NCBI RefSeq assembly: GCF_030376605.1
Contig: NZ_JARRAE010000003.1
Location: 1-64,000, forward strand
Reading direction: 5' to 3'
Origin: Pseudochrobactrum sp. sp1633
GTDB lineage: Bacteria; Pseudomonadota; Alphaproteobacteria; Rhizobiales; Rhizobiaceae
DNA: 64,000 nt
The translations under genes and the position numbers were made by a program. Shown here in pieces: positions 1 to 7,314 of the stretch. Below the pieces are notes generated by a model. That model saw only the letters and a program-made list of their open reading frames with translations. It was not told the DNA's origin and made no database searches. The stretch's first letter is position 1; each line of letters begins with the position of its first letter.

Positions 1-2
1 CC

Positions 3-1238
3 GGTTATTACGCCACCGGTGATGGTGGAGACGCGCTATATAAGCGTGTAATCTCTGAGCCTGCCCACGCAGGTAAAGTGCAGTCAGCAGATGGCGCGTG
101 GTGGGAGCTATCTGAGGAAGAGCCTAGCGTAAAAATGTTCGGAGCTAAGGCTGATGGAGCTAACGATGACACGGCCTCTTTACAGGCGGCGATTGACTAT
201 TGTTCCGCAAAGTTTTCCGGGGGGATGGTCCGACTAGCTAACGGGGTTCACCTAATATCATCATCACTGATCTGGAAAGACCACGTTTCAATGAGGGGTG
301 AAGGGCAGACATCAAGCACCATTAAAGCAACCGGGTCTATGGTGCGTATGATTAGCATGATAAATTTATGGTTGTCAGGTGTATCCTTGGAACGATTCAG
401 GGTAGATGGGGTACAGGGGCAGACAGTTGGTCTTTATGTGGAGCAAACGGTGGTAGGAACAGGCGAGACCGTTGGTCATCTTCAAATGAGCGACGTGCAG
501 TTTGTAAACCACTTGAATGGTTTGGATGGAGCGGGCGTGTTTGCCTTATTTGATAGTTCTCTTACCAAGGTAGATTTTATACAGTGTACTGGCGCGGGTG
601 CCTTCATTCAGGGTTCAGGCATGAACTTCTATGGATGTACTTTTCGTGTGTGTGGAGACGGGGTTCGTATTGCCTATCTTGCTGGTGGTAGTATTGGAGG
701 GCCTCGTTTTTTCGGCGGCGTGTGGGTTCAGAACAATTTTGATGTCACGTTTGACGGGTCCCTCATCCGCCCTTGTCAGTTTTATGGCTGTTGGATGGAG
801 ATGTGTAAAACCGGGGTGTTTGCTACCTATAATTCAGGAGGAGCGGTGAATTTTCTAGGAGTGAAGGTCGATGGCTGTCTATTCCAGCCGGATTCAACTT
901 CTCCCGGAGCCGCCATTTGGAATGTGGCCTCCTTTAACGGTTCAGTCACTTTCTCCGACTGCGTTGTCGTAAATTCACCGTCCGTGAACGCCGACTTGCC
1001 CAACAGGTATTACAACCCGGGAGCGGGTGGGGTCCTTAGTGTGTCTAGTTCTGTTCGAACGAATGGGGCTGATTCGTGGCAAGTTTTGCCTGACTTCACC
1101 ACGAACACACTCGTAAATATGAGGGGGGTATTTAGTGACCGGAAGTATCCAGACGATGCGTCTGCGGGGGCGGCTGGTCTTTTGCAAGGGGATATCTACT
1201 ACAACACATCGACTGCATTTTTAACCATGAAAAACTAA
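3..1238 (+). CDS. Phage tail-spike / tail-fibre protein, pectate-lyase fold (5' truncated)
   Basis: The frame is open from the first bases of the window, so the N-terminus is missing; 411 residues are visible. The visible start (GYYATGDGGDALYKRV, then SADGAWWEL) is the short head segment often seen before the beta-helix of phage tail spikes. Next comes VKMFGAKADGANDDTASLQAA, the opening of the pectate-lyase-3 / glycosyl hydrolase 28-type right-handed beta-helix. The rest is rich in G, N, V and F with no membrane segment, as expected for a beta-helix. Such proteins bind or cut surface polysaccharide at the virion tip. A lysis cassette lies 3 kb downstream on the same strand. The family call is firm; enzymatic activity and receptor are unknown. 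Confidence 0.8.
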   Translation, partial: GYYATGDGGDALYKRVISEPAHAGKVQSADGAWWELSEEEPSVKMFGAKADGANDDTASLQAAIDYCSAKFSGGMVRLANGVHLISSSLIWKDHVSMRGEGQTSSTIKATGSMVRMISMINLWLSGVSLERFRVDGVQGQTVGLYVEQTVVGTGETVGHLQMSDVQFVNHLNGLDGAGVFALFDSSLTKVDFIQCTGAGAFIQGSGMNFYGCTFRVCGDGVRIAYLAGGSIGGPRFFGGVWVQNNFDVTFDGSLIRPCQFYGCWMEMCKTGVFATYNSGGAVNFLGVKVDGCLFQPDSTSPGAAIWNVASFNGSVTFSDCVVVNSPSVNADLPNRYYNPGAGGVLSVSSSVRTNGADSWQVLPDFTTNTLVNMRGVFSDRKYPDDASAGAAGLLQGDIYYNTSTAFLTMKN

Positions 1239-1367
1239 TGAAGCGCATGACACCTTTTAATTGGTAGATACAATACATCATCGTTAAGGTTTTTCCAGTC
1301 ATCAGCTTTTATACTTAATAAAATCGTGCGGCATTAGGGCGTAGGTTAAATATTGATAAGGCAATAT

Positions 1368-3011
1368 CTAAAGTTTTAGCAATGCAGCGGTGTAAACCCA
1401 TCCTGGGATGGATGCGCTTAAATCAAGGTATTGCTCAGGTTCGTATTGCGTACATGCATCAGACGTAAAATTTGATACCGCATAATCGAAATTATAATAT
1501 ATTTTTGATATAGCGGATGGAAAACAGTAAAATGGTTTCCCATCAATACTGTGTTTTAGCGCACTTACTCTATTTTGATTGCTGTCCAGAACCCATATAG
1601 GCACATCGCCACGGATGTGGCTTGACTCATTAAGAAAAGGCGAAAGAGAGGGAAGAGCCGGTTTATGGTCTCCGTAGACTAATATCACTGTATCCGGCTT
1701 AATCCTCTTGATTTTTTGAATGAACTCCACGAGGTCTTCAACGGTTGCTTTCATCTTACTTATGTAAGATCCATGCCCATTATCACCATTGACTTCGTCA
1801 TAAGGACCGTGACCATGAACTGTAGCTAAGTGTAAAAAAATATTTTTGTTGTTAGAAGCCACAATTCTGTCTAACGCAAAATCGAATAGAACCTTATCTC
1901 TAGGAAATCCATTGGGATAGTTCATAGGAGGGGGCATGTCTTCTAACCCAAAGAACTGGTTAAAACCTAACCGAGGCTCTACTCTGTTCCGGAACCAAAA
2001 GCTTCCATCGTGATTATGCAGCGATTCAGTATGAATGTCATTTTCTGCGAGTATGCTTGGAAGTGTTACAGTGTTTTTGCGTAATAAGTCCCTATATTCC
2101 TGATAGATTATACCTCCAACTGAACCATTAAGAGTTGGGAGTCCTGTCAAAATTTCAAACGAGGAGTTAACGGTACCTCCCCCAAAGATAGGGGAAATCC
2201 CCCGCATACCAATCATGCCCTCTTTGGTTAAGGGGTCAAACTCATCAGAGAAAAGCTGATCATCGTGCCAGCATGACTCACAAAGAATCGCAATGAATGT
2301 ATTAGTAGCCGCATTAATAGAGGGCTTTTCAGCAAGTTGATTGAATAATTCTGCTTGTGCTTTGGTTGGCTTATCAGGGATCGGTCTCTGTCCGGTTTGA
2401 ATTAGATGTAATAATAAACCATTTGCATTTGCATTATGCTGCCATACAGCTGCATAATATTTTAATGATCCGTTTTGTTGGTAATAAGAAACTAACTGTG
2501 AAATTACCTGATATGAGAGTATTAGTGAAGATACGCAGACGACTGCTAGTAGTCGTTTAAGGTTACTCATTTTTAACATTCTAAATATCATGTAGAAAAA
2601 TAATGAAATTAATGATATTAATATTAATATAATAAAAAATTTTGGTGCGTATTTCGCGGCTATAGAAATGTGGTTAATATGACTAATATCACCAAGTATA
2701 AGAGGTTCACCAGTGGCAATTAATTTTAATTTTGATGTTTTGTATATGGCGTAGATGCTCCCTGATAGTATCAGGAAGCTGGGTATAGGGGTGATTACTA
2801 TAGACAGTAAGGAGTAAATAGCTACCCAAATTGTGATACTTGCGTAGTAAGGGAAGCTATCGATTAGCGCTCTGCTTTCGGCGTCACGTGGAAAATTAAA
2901 ACGTTCAAATGCCAGCGCCGTGAATACTAAGAATATAAAGAGCCAAGTGTCTTTTCTTCTGGAAAATAAATAAGTGATAAATTTGTCATAAAACTGTAAC
3001 ATTTCTCGCAA
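1368..3011 (-). CDS. LTA-synthase / OpgB-like membrane sulfatase-fold phosphotransferase
   Basis: This 547-residue protein has about five N-terminal membrane segments (roughly 22-38, 58-75, 78-92, 122-144, 153-172) and a large extracytoplasmic alkaline-phosphatase-superfamily domain. Metal and catalytic residues of the LtaS/MdoB/EptA type can be placed: E245 in CESCW, the likely nucleophile T280 in GGGTVNSSFEILTG, H399/H401 in TVHGHGP, and D448-H449 in YGDHKPALP. Family members transfer phosphoglycerol or phosphoethanolamine to glycans, lipid A or teichoic acid; the substrate here cannot be read. The gene is clearly AT-richer than its neighbours and runs opposite to the flanking tail and lysis genes. 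That suggests an acquired prophage cargo gene altering the host surface. Start at ATG 3011, with a weak ribosome site. Confidence 0.8.
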   Translation of the reverse strand: MREMLQFYDKFITYLFSRRKDTWLFIFLVFTALAFERFNFPRDAESRALIDSFPYYASITIWVAIYSLLSIVITPIPSFLILSGSIYAIYKTSKLKLIATGEPLILGDISHINHISIAAKYAPKFFIILILISLISLFFYMIFRMLKMSNLKRLLAVVCVSSLILSYQVISQLVSYYQQNGSLKYYAAVWQHNANANGLLLHLIQTGQRPIPDKPTKAQAELFNQLAEKPSINAATNTFIAILCESCWHDDQLFSDEFDPLTKEGMIGMRGISPIFGGGTVNSSFEILTGLPTLNGSVGGIIYQEYRDLLRKNTVTLPSILAENDIHTESLHNHDGSFWFRNRVEPRLGFNQFFGLEDMPPPMNYPNGFPRDKVLFDFALDRIVASNNKNIFLHLATVHGHGPYDEVNGDNGHGSYISKMKATVEDLVEFIQKIKRIKPDTVILVYGDHKPALPSLSPFLNESSHIRGDVPIWVLDSNQNRVSALKHSIDGKPFYCFPSAISKIYYNFDYAVSNFTSDACTQYEPEQYLDLSASIPGWVYTAALLKL

Positions 3012-3189
3012 TTAGCATAGAAATCTTACATTGTCATTTCCAATAAGTGCAACTTTGATTGTTTGTAAAAATAGGCGGAATAGTCTGAATTTCTTTCCCC
3101 TCCTGACGGTCGAAGGTCAGAGCAGGATGGTTTAGGGGCAAGAGGATTTTGCGCTTCGACGTGGACACTAATATACCGCCATTCTGGCA

Positions 3190-3330
3190 ATGGGTGATGA
3201 AGCTGTAATCGAGTGGCAGGACGCTTCTGAATACCTGCGTTTGCACCCATTACTCAACGAAGTGGCAGCGCATCTGTCATTAACGCAGGAGCAGGTTGAT
3301 GTAATGTGGCAGCAGGCGTTAAGCGCTTAA
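3190..3330 (+). CDS. Short phage-like ORF, possible gene remnant
   Basis: This 46-codon frame starts at ATG 3190 and encodes an acidic peptide beginning MGDEAVIEWQDASEYLRLHP. It has the look of a small C-terminal domain from a phage tail-associated protein, but I cannot name a family. An overlapping frame just upstream ends in DTNIPPFWQWVMKL, which also reads like protein. The stretch 3012-3388, between the sulfatase-like gene and the porin, may therefore hold decayed tail genes. No convincing Shine-Dalgarno sequence precedes the ATG. It could equally be non-coding. Confidence 0.3.
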   Translation: MGDEAVIEWQDASEYLRLHPLLNEVAAHLSLTQEQVDVMWQQALSA

Positions 3331-3334
3331 AACG

Positions 3335-3365
3335 AAAACAGCCCCAGACGTTGATCTGAGGCTGC
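3335..3365 (-). terminator. Rho-independent terminator of the Omp25-like gene
   Basis: On the minus strand CAGCCTCAGA and TCTGGGGCTG form a stem around a 6-base loop, followed by TTTTCGTTTT. It lies just beyond the stop codon of the minus-strand porin gene. Confidence 0.7.
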
Positions 3366-3388
3366 AATGCAGTTCCGAATACAAAGAA

Positions 3389-4093
3389 TTAGAACTTGTA
3401 GTTCAAGCCAACGCGCACAGTGTGGAACTGAGATTTAGCTTCGCCGATACGAACATCGCGCACACCATCATAAGCATCGAGTTTCAGCTTACCAAGGTCA
3501 GTGTACAGATATTCTGTTTTAAGCGTCACGTTGTTTGTGATTGCATATTCTGCACCGGCACCAACAGTGTAGCCAACTTTGGTGTCAGACTGAGACGAGC
3601 CACCCATGTAATCGTTCGCATAGGTTTTAACTTTACCATATGCAACACCACCAGTTGCGTAGACCATAAAGCGGTCAACCGGTGTGTAACCAAGACGGAC
3701 ACGTGTTGTACCGAACCAGCTTACCTTTGTTCCGAGGTTCACCAATGTACCGCCTGGGACACTGACATCAAAATCGGATTTTACGCCGGAGCCTTGAATA
3801 TCAGTTTCAATACCAACAACTGCCTGGTCAAACTGCCAGTTATAACCGGCCTGAACACCGCCGATAAAACCACTGGCATTACCTTTGAGTGACAGGTCGC
3901 CAAGCAATTCGTTGAAATCAGTTTTGAATTTTCCGCCTGCATAACCGGCATTCACACCGATATAACCACCTGTCCAAGAGAAGGTGTCAACCACAACTGG
4001 TGCTGGTTCGTTATAAACTACGGCATCGGCGGCCATAGCGGAGCTGGTGAACAAAAGTGCGGCGGATGCTGCAAGGGTAAGGCTTTTAAACAT
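3389..4093 (-). CDS. Omp25/Omp31-family outer-membrane beta-barrel protein
   Basis: The 234-residue product opens with a signal peptide (MFKSLTLAASAALLFTSSAMA, cut before ADAVV). Next come the Omp25/31 marker segments FSWTGGYIGVNAGYAGGKF and GFIGGVQAGYNWQ, then GTTRVRLGYTP, and a closing barrel strand RVGLNYKF ending in phenylalanine. This is the eight-stranded OmpA-like barrel family (Omp25/Omp31/hemin-binding) of Brucellaceae. ATG 4093 is preferred over an upstream in-frame start because GGGAG sits 7 bases before it and the signal peptide then begins at residue 1. It is isolated between the tail-spike/sulfatase-like genes and the lysis genes, in reverse orientation with its own terminator. 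It may be prophage cargo (compare Lom of lambda) or a host gene at the prophage edge. Confidence 0.85.
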   Translation of the reverse strand: MFKSLTLAASAALLFTSSAMAADAVVYNEPAPVVVDTFSWTGGYIGVNAGYAGGKFKTDFNELLGDLSLKGNASGFIGGVQAGYNWQFDQAVVGIETDIQGSGVKSDFDVSVPGGTLVNLGTKVSWFGTTRVRLGYTPVDRFMVYATGGVAYGKVKTYANDYMGGSSQSDTKVGYTVGAGAEYAITNNVTLKTEYLYTDLGKLKLDAYDGVRDVRIGEAKSQFHTVRVGLNYKF

Positions 4094-4244
4094 ATTGATC
4101 TCCCAAAAGATGATTCTTGAGTTATTTTCTACACTGGCAAGTGAAAAATAGCTGTTACATGACAGCAACAGTCATGTGAAAACGCATATTCATTTGTCTG
4201 TAGCAGTTAAGCTTTGTAATTATTATTTTCAACAATGAACTGAT

Positions 4245-4269
4245 GCCTCGCTTTTGCGGGGCTTTTTTT
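4245..4269 (+). terminator. Terminator-like hairpin directly upstream of the lysis cassette
   Basis: GCCTCGC-TTTT-GCGGGGC is followed by seven T residues and ends 14 bases before the endolysin ATG. It would stop plus-strand transcription entering the lysis genes unless read through. Antitermination in late phage transcription is one possible explanation. Confidence 0.65.
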
Positions 4270-4283
4270 ATGAAAGGAACGCT

Positions 4284-5036
4284 ATGCGTGAGACCTTAAC
4301 GACCGCGCTTGACCTGATGTTTGGTCATGAGGGCGGATATGTGAATAATCCGAAAGACCCGGGCGGTGCCACGAAGTACGGCATCACACACAGGACATTG
4401 GCCGCTCACCGTGGTGTTGCCAGCGTTACACCTGCACAGGTCAAAGCACTCACCAAGGAAGAAGCTGCAAAGATTTATCGGCGCTCCTATTGGGTGCAAT
4501 CCGGCGGCGATCTGCTTCCGGTTGGCATTGACTTCATGGCTTTTGACTATGGTGTGAACAGTGGCCCAGCACAGGCGATTAAATCGCTACAACGGATTGT
4601 TGGCGTGACGGCTGATGGTATTGTCGGCGCTCATACCGTTGCGGCTGTGAAGGCATATAAGGGCGATCTGATCGCCGCTTATGCGGCGGAGCGTCTTCGG
4701 TTCATGAAGACATTGAAAACTTGGCCGGTGTTTGGTCGGGGTTGGCAAAAGCGGGTGATCAGTGTGGAGGCGCAATCACGTCAGCTCATACGGGGATTCC
4801 AAGTAAATACCGATGTGAATACTTCCTCGGCTAAGGCCAACCCCAAAGATCAATCTCTCATGGAAACATTTAAAAAGCCAGAGGCATGGGCATCAATTGG
4901 CGGCCTTTTATCCGGTCTTGGCGGTATGGCTTCCGGCTCGGGTCCGATCCAATGGGCGCTTGCAATTATCATGGTCGGAGCATTTGCCACCGGTGTTTAT
5001 TTCCTCATCAAGCGCATGCAGGATCAGGCGGCATGA
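4284..5036 (+). CDS. Phage endolysin, GH108 muramidase with PG-binding domain and C-terminal TM
   Basis: The 250-residue protein begins with the glycoside hydrolase 108 (DUF847) domain: GHEGGYVNNPKDPGGATKYG contains the proposed catalytic Glu16. A PG_binding_3-type segment follows (ALQRI-like KSLQRIVGVTADGIVGAHTV, about residues 100-120). A linker of about 40 residues leads to one hydrophobic helix near residues 218-240 (WALAIIMVGAFATGVYFLIK) and a short basic tail. The family cleaves the glycan backbone of murein. A C-terminal anchor is unlike the N-terminal SAR helices of many endolysins. ATG 4284 was chosen because GAAAGGAAC precedes it at good spacing. Its TGA overlaps the ATG of the spanin gene, so the two are probably translationally coupled. 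Confidence 0.85.
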   Translation: MRETLTTALDLMFGHEGGYVNNPKDPGGATKYGITHRTLAAHRGVASVTPAQVKALTKEEAAKIYRRSYWVQSGGDLLPVGIDFMAFDYGVNSGPAQAIKSLQRIVGVTADGIVGAHTVAAVKAYKGDLIAAYAAERLRFMKTLKTWPVFGRGWQKRVISVEAQSRQLIRGFQVNTDVNTSSAKANPKDQSLMETFKKPEAWASIGGLLSGLGGMASGSGPIQWALAIIMVGAFATGVYFLIKRMQDQAA

Positions 5037-5293
5037 AGATCAACTTTCAACACATCACTGGTGCGGTTATCGGAGGGGCAGTTTCAGGCCTCTTTTTTTA
5101 TGCGCTCGGGCAACATGACGGCAAACAGGATGCGGCATTAAAAGCTGCTCAAGCTGTCACACAGGCAATTCAGAACAGGGCAGGGATTAATGAGACAATC
5201 GAAAATTTGGACAGCGTTGCTCTGTGTGTTGAGCTTGGCGGGATGTCAGACCAGTGCGAACAATTGCGCGGGATGGCAGAAAATCAGCCTTAA
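5033..5293 (+). CDS. Rz-like inner-membrane spanin
   Basis: This 86-residue protein has one N-terminal transmembrane helix (about residues 9-26, GAVIGGAVSGLFFYALGQ) followed by a charged, alanine-rich helical periplasmic part (DGKQDAALKAAQAVTQAIQN) and a conserved-looking Cys pair (C65, C75). Size, topology and position just after the endolysin fit the inner-membrane subunit of the two-component spanin that fuses the inner and outer membranes at lysis. The start codon overlaps the endolysin stop in an ATGA. The 3' 104 bases also encode the N-terminus of the lipoprotein gene in another frame. Confidence 0.75.
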   Translation: MKINFQHITGAVIGGAVSGLFFYALGQHDGKQDAALKAAQAVTQAIQNRAGINETIENLDSVALCVELGGMSDQCEQLRGMAENQP

Positions 5294-5390
5294 ACCGGAA
5301 ACCGCTGTCTATATGGCAGGTAATGACCAGAGCGCGGGCAAAGGCATTGCCGGTCACAATGCCTACGGAAACAAGGCGGGGTGCTGGTAA
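5190..5390 (+). CDS. Rz1-like outer-membrane spanin lipoprotein, out of frame within Rz
   Basis: The 66-residue product has a lipoprotein signal: two basic residues, a hydrophobic core (IWTALLCVLS) and the lipobox LAGC with the lipidated Cys at residue 19. The mature part is short, contains NCAGWQKI, and ends in GNKAGCW. The gene starts inside the Rz frame, shifted by one base, which is the classic arrangement of Rz/Rz1 pairs. The mature sequence is not strongly proline-rich, unlike lambda Rz1, so the spanin role rests on lipobox, size and position. Its stop codon overlaps the next gene's start in TAATG. Confidence 0.7.
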   Translation: MRQSKIWTALLCVLSLAGCQTSANNCAGWQKISLKPETAVYMAGNDQSAGKGIAGHNAYGNKAGCW

Positions 5391-5683
5391 TGTCGCCAAC
5401 AGAGAATGATTTCGATCTTCGTTCCCGCGTTGTAAATCTTGAGCAGCAGCTGACCGGTATTCTCCCGCGCCTTGTGGTTCTGGAGAAGTTTCAGGTTCAG
5501 TCTGAAATCGCAGGTGCACGCAAAGATGAGCAGTGGAAGCACATGGACAACCGGTTCAATGATCTGGAAAAGAAGATATCCGGTGTGAGTGATACTCTGG
5601 CGAAGGTCGTTTGGCTTATAATAAGCGCTCTGATCCTTGGAGTTGTCAGCTTCATGCTAAAGGGTGGTTTTAATGTGCCTTAA
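5390..5683 (+). CDS. XhlA-like small membrane protein of the lysis cassette
   Basis: This 97-residue protein has an N-terminal coiled coil with heptad-like LRSRVVNLEQQLTGILPRLV and MDNRFNDLEKKISGVSDTLA. One C-terminal membrane helix follows (VVWLIISALILGVVSFMLKG). This layout matches the haemolysin XhlA / holin-accessory family of phage lysis modules, which assists membrane permeabilisation. ATG 5390 overlaps the stop of the preceding lipoprotein gene and has GGCGGGG at suitable distance. No separate classical holin with two or three helices is visible, so this protein or the endolysin's C-terminal helix may provide that step. The XhlA assignment is by topology and position only. Confidence 0.6.
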   Translation: MSPTENDFDLRSRVVNLEQQLTGILPRLVVLEKFQVQSEIAGARKDEQWKHMDNRFNDLEKKISGVSDTLAKVVWLIISALILGVVSFMLKGGFNVP

Positions 5684-5897
5684 CGATACTCGTGGGTTTC
5701 GTTTTCTTTGTTTTTAACGGTGGAGTGATCGCCGCTTGAGCAAGTCTTTGTGCTTTTAATCGCGCGGTCTTCTCATCACGAAGTTTCACACTTTCTTCGA
5801 TTTCATCGGAGATACGTGCATGAACACTGCTTTGAAGTTGTGTTTTCTCAAAGGCAATTTCTGCATTTTGACGTAATAAGCTATGCATTGATTTCAT
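5670..5897 (-). CDS. Small basic helical hypothetical protein
   Basis: The 75-residue frame begins MKSMHSLLRQNAEIAFEK and ends in a Lys/Pro/Thr-rich tail (PPLKTKKTKPTSIVKAH). Predicted character is helical and charged, with no Cys, no membrane segment and no signal peptide. The 3' end overlaps the end of the convergent XhlA-like gene by 14 bases. I do not recognise the family. The ribosome site before ATG 5897 is weak. Continuous charge pattern and non-random composition favour a real gene, but this is uncertain. Confidence 0.45.
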   Translation of the reverse strand: MKSMHSLLRQNAEIAFEKTQLQSSVHARISDEIEESVKLRDEKTARLKAQRLAQAAITPPLKTKKTKPTSIVKAH

Positions 5898-5926
5898 CTG
5901 GTAGCCAATCTTGATGTGAGAAATAA

Positions 5927-5952
5927 AAAAGGCCAGACAAAAATGCCTGACC
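5927..5952 (-). terminator. Rho-independent terminator of the first cold-shock gene
   Basis: On the minus strand GGTCAGGCA pairs with TGTCTGGCC (two G-U pairs), followed by TTTTTTATTTC. It lies about 65 bases beyond the cold-shock stop codon and matches the terminator of the second cold-shock locus near 59.2 kb. Confidence 0.7.
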
Positions 5953-6016
5953 TCTCATTATGTGTATTCTCTCCAGTGCCAGTACATCCGTGGTCAAAGG
6001 AGTGAGTTACACCAAG

Positions 6017-6226
6017 TTATGCTGCTTGCAGATTGCAAGCTGACATTTTGCCTGACTTATTATCACGCTCAAGGTCGTAACCGAGCTTCTGGCCTTCAAC
6101 GATTTCACGCATGCCAGCGCGTTCAACGGCTGAAATGTGAACAAATACGTCTGCATTGCCGTTGTCAGGCTGAATGAAGCCGAAGCCTTTTGTGGAATTA
6201 AACCATTTAACTGTGCCGGTGGTCAT
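6017..6226 (-). CDS. CspA-family cold-shock protein (copy 1)
   Basis: The 69-residue cold-shock domain carries both RNA-binding motifs: KGFGFIQ (RNP1) and DVFVHIS (RNP2), starting [10 protein letters not shown]. Family members melt RNA secondary structure in the cytoplasm. ATG 6226 is chosen because AAAGGG lies 7 bases upstream and it gives the usual family length. The protein is almost the same as the product at 59289-59498, and the two loci share 5' leader, 3' trailer and terminator. A leader of about 140 nt, from the promoter at 6372-6399, is typical of cold-inducible csp mRNAs. It sits among prophage genes on the minus strand. Confidence 0.93.
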   Translation of the reverse strand: MTTGTVKWFNSTKGFGFIQPDNGNADVFVHISAVERAGMREIVEGQKLGYDLERDNKSGKMSACNLQAA

Positions 6227-6371
6227 AATGAACCCTTTCATAGCAACATAAGGTGCTCATAACGCAGGATAGCGTTACGAGTATGATAGCGATTTTTGAG
6301 ATGAAAGGTTCGTTAAGGGCGCAGATGCTGCGCAAAAAGCAAAGCTAAACAAGTAAAATATCGATAACACC

Positions 6372-6399
6372 AATATGGACTATTAATATTTTTTGTCAA
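6372..6399 (-). promoter_or_regulatory. Predicted promoter and long leader of cspA copy 1
   Basis: TTGACA (6394-6399) and CATATT (6372-6377) are 16 bases apart on the minus strand. This gives a leader of about 140 nt whose sequence is largely shared with the leader of the second cold-shock gene. The rest of 6227-6533 shows no gene; it is AT-rich beyond the promoter. Confidence 0.55.
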
Positions 6400-6533
6400 T
6401 CATTAGTTTTTAATTCTATTTATATCAATTTTAAGTTGTGGTTGAATTTAAGCAGTACGACCCAATATGAGTTGGTCAATCCCTCATGTTGGAGAATTAA
6501 AACAGCAGTCTATAGAGCGTCAGTATATGTAAG

Positions 6534-6710
6534 TCACTTAACTGCTTTATTGCCGTCCTCTTTGTGGTCAAAGCAGAACCATTCGACGCCATACCGGCCG
6601 TTAAATCCCCAGCCACCCCATTTCTTACAACCCTCGTGCATACACCAGTGGATATAGAGTGCCTCCTGTTTGGCCGGTTTGTTTTCCCATGGCGGGGTAT
6701 CATCGCTCAT
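6534..6710 (-). CDS. Small zinc-binding-like phage protein (third gene of SOS-type operon)
   Basis: This 58-residue gene starts MSDDTPPWENKPAKQEALYI and carries C23-x4-C28 and C46-x2-H49 with many Trp and Gly between them (KKWGGWGFNGRYGVEW), suggesting a small zinc-bound fold. Proteins of this look occur in phages and islands of Hyphomicrobiales, but no function is known to me. It follows 6727-6993 by 16 bases on the same strand and is the last gene of a three-gene set, all tiny and cysteine-rich. The codon pattern is continuous and the start precedes the motif at a typical distance. Confidence 0.7.
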   Translation of the reverse strand: MSDDTPPWENKPAKQEALYIHWCMHEGCKKWGGWGFNGRYGVEWFCFDHKEDGNKAVK

Positions 6711-6726
6711 TGTGCTGAGTCCTTAT

Positions 6727-6993
6727 TCAAAACAATCTCCTCATACCGTCATCTTCCTGATAAATAAAGTACGATCCCTGTAGATCGACCTGACCAGCAA
6801 GTATATCCACGCTACTGATGCCGCGATAACCGCAGACATGGCACCTCATTCGACGTGGCATAGTGAGTATTTCTGTTTCTTCCCCGCACATCATGGCCAT
6901 GAATCGCGACGGTATATCTCTGACCCGTCCACACCCTCCACAGGTCAGGCGCAGCAGGTCAAGATGACTTAAGCTGCGTAAAGTTGGCATCAT
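6727..6993 (-). CDS. Small zinc-ribbon-like protein (second gene of SOS-type operon)
   Basis: The 88-residue product has C18-x2-C21 (LTCGGCGRV) and C51-x2-C54 (MRCHVCGYRG), with a lone C36 between. That is a zinc-ribbon arrangement of the kind used in nucleic-acid or protein contacts. The N-terminus overlaps the end of the upstream gene (shared ATGATG/TGA, 4 bases), indicating translational coupling. Cysteine spacing resembles that of the upstream gene's product, so the two may be distant paralogues. No function is recognised; no membrane segment is visible. Confidence 0.65.
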   Translation of the reverse strand: MMPTLRSLSHLDLLRLTCGGCGRVRDIPSRFMAMMCGEETEILTMPRRMRCHVCGYRGISSVDILAGQVDLQGSYFIYQEDDGMRRLF

Positions 6994-7244
6994 GCCAGCC
7001 CTCCGGTAAAGCCGGACATTTCATCCATCCGAACCATAGCCATGCGCATCTGACCTTTGCAGCCTCGTGCTTTGCATCGGGCGCGTTTCTCTATTTCATC
7101 CAGATAGAGCTGTTCACGACCTTTGGCTGTGCAGATCGTGGCCTTGTTAATGTAAACAAGCCTGCTGCATTTTTTACAGATCATTTCCAGCTTTTGAGTG
7201 TCAGATAAATCACTGACCCTGTAATTGGTTTTCCAGTTGCCCAT
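6990..7244 (-). CDS. Small zinc-ribbon-like protein (first gene of SOS-type operon)
   Basis: This 84-residue protein contains C23-x2-C26 (MICKKCSRL) and C57-x4-C62 (ARCKARGCKGQ), plus C38, and ends DEMSGFTGGLA. It looks like a small zinc ribbon, a type common among uncharacterised Hyphomicrobiales proteins. A strong ribosome site, GGAGGAG, lies about 8 bases before ATG 7244. It heads a three-gene minus-strand set; a GTTC-N7-GTTC box lies 71 bases upstream. DNA-damage control is inferred from that box only. Function unknown. Confidence 0.7.
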   Translation of the reverse strand: MGNWKTNYRVSDLSDTQKLEMICKKCSRLVYINKATICTAKGREQLYLDEIEKRARCKARGCKGQMRMAMVRMDEMSGFTGGLA

Positions 7245-7314
7245 TTAGGCGCACTCCTCCGTGGCGCAAACGAGTGCGCAAAAGCAGGGTAAAAGTTTTA
7301 ATAATTACTAATTT

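Noticed and set aside
3026-3250. Two overlapping minus-strand frames of 70-74 codons
   Set aside because: Low protein character and no ribosome site; the opposite strand looks more like coding remnant.
6497-6703. 68-codon minus-strand frame MIPRHGKTNR...
   Set aside because: A shorter overlapping frame (6534-6710) has the better start and a clear Cys/His motif pattern, and fits the operon.
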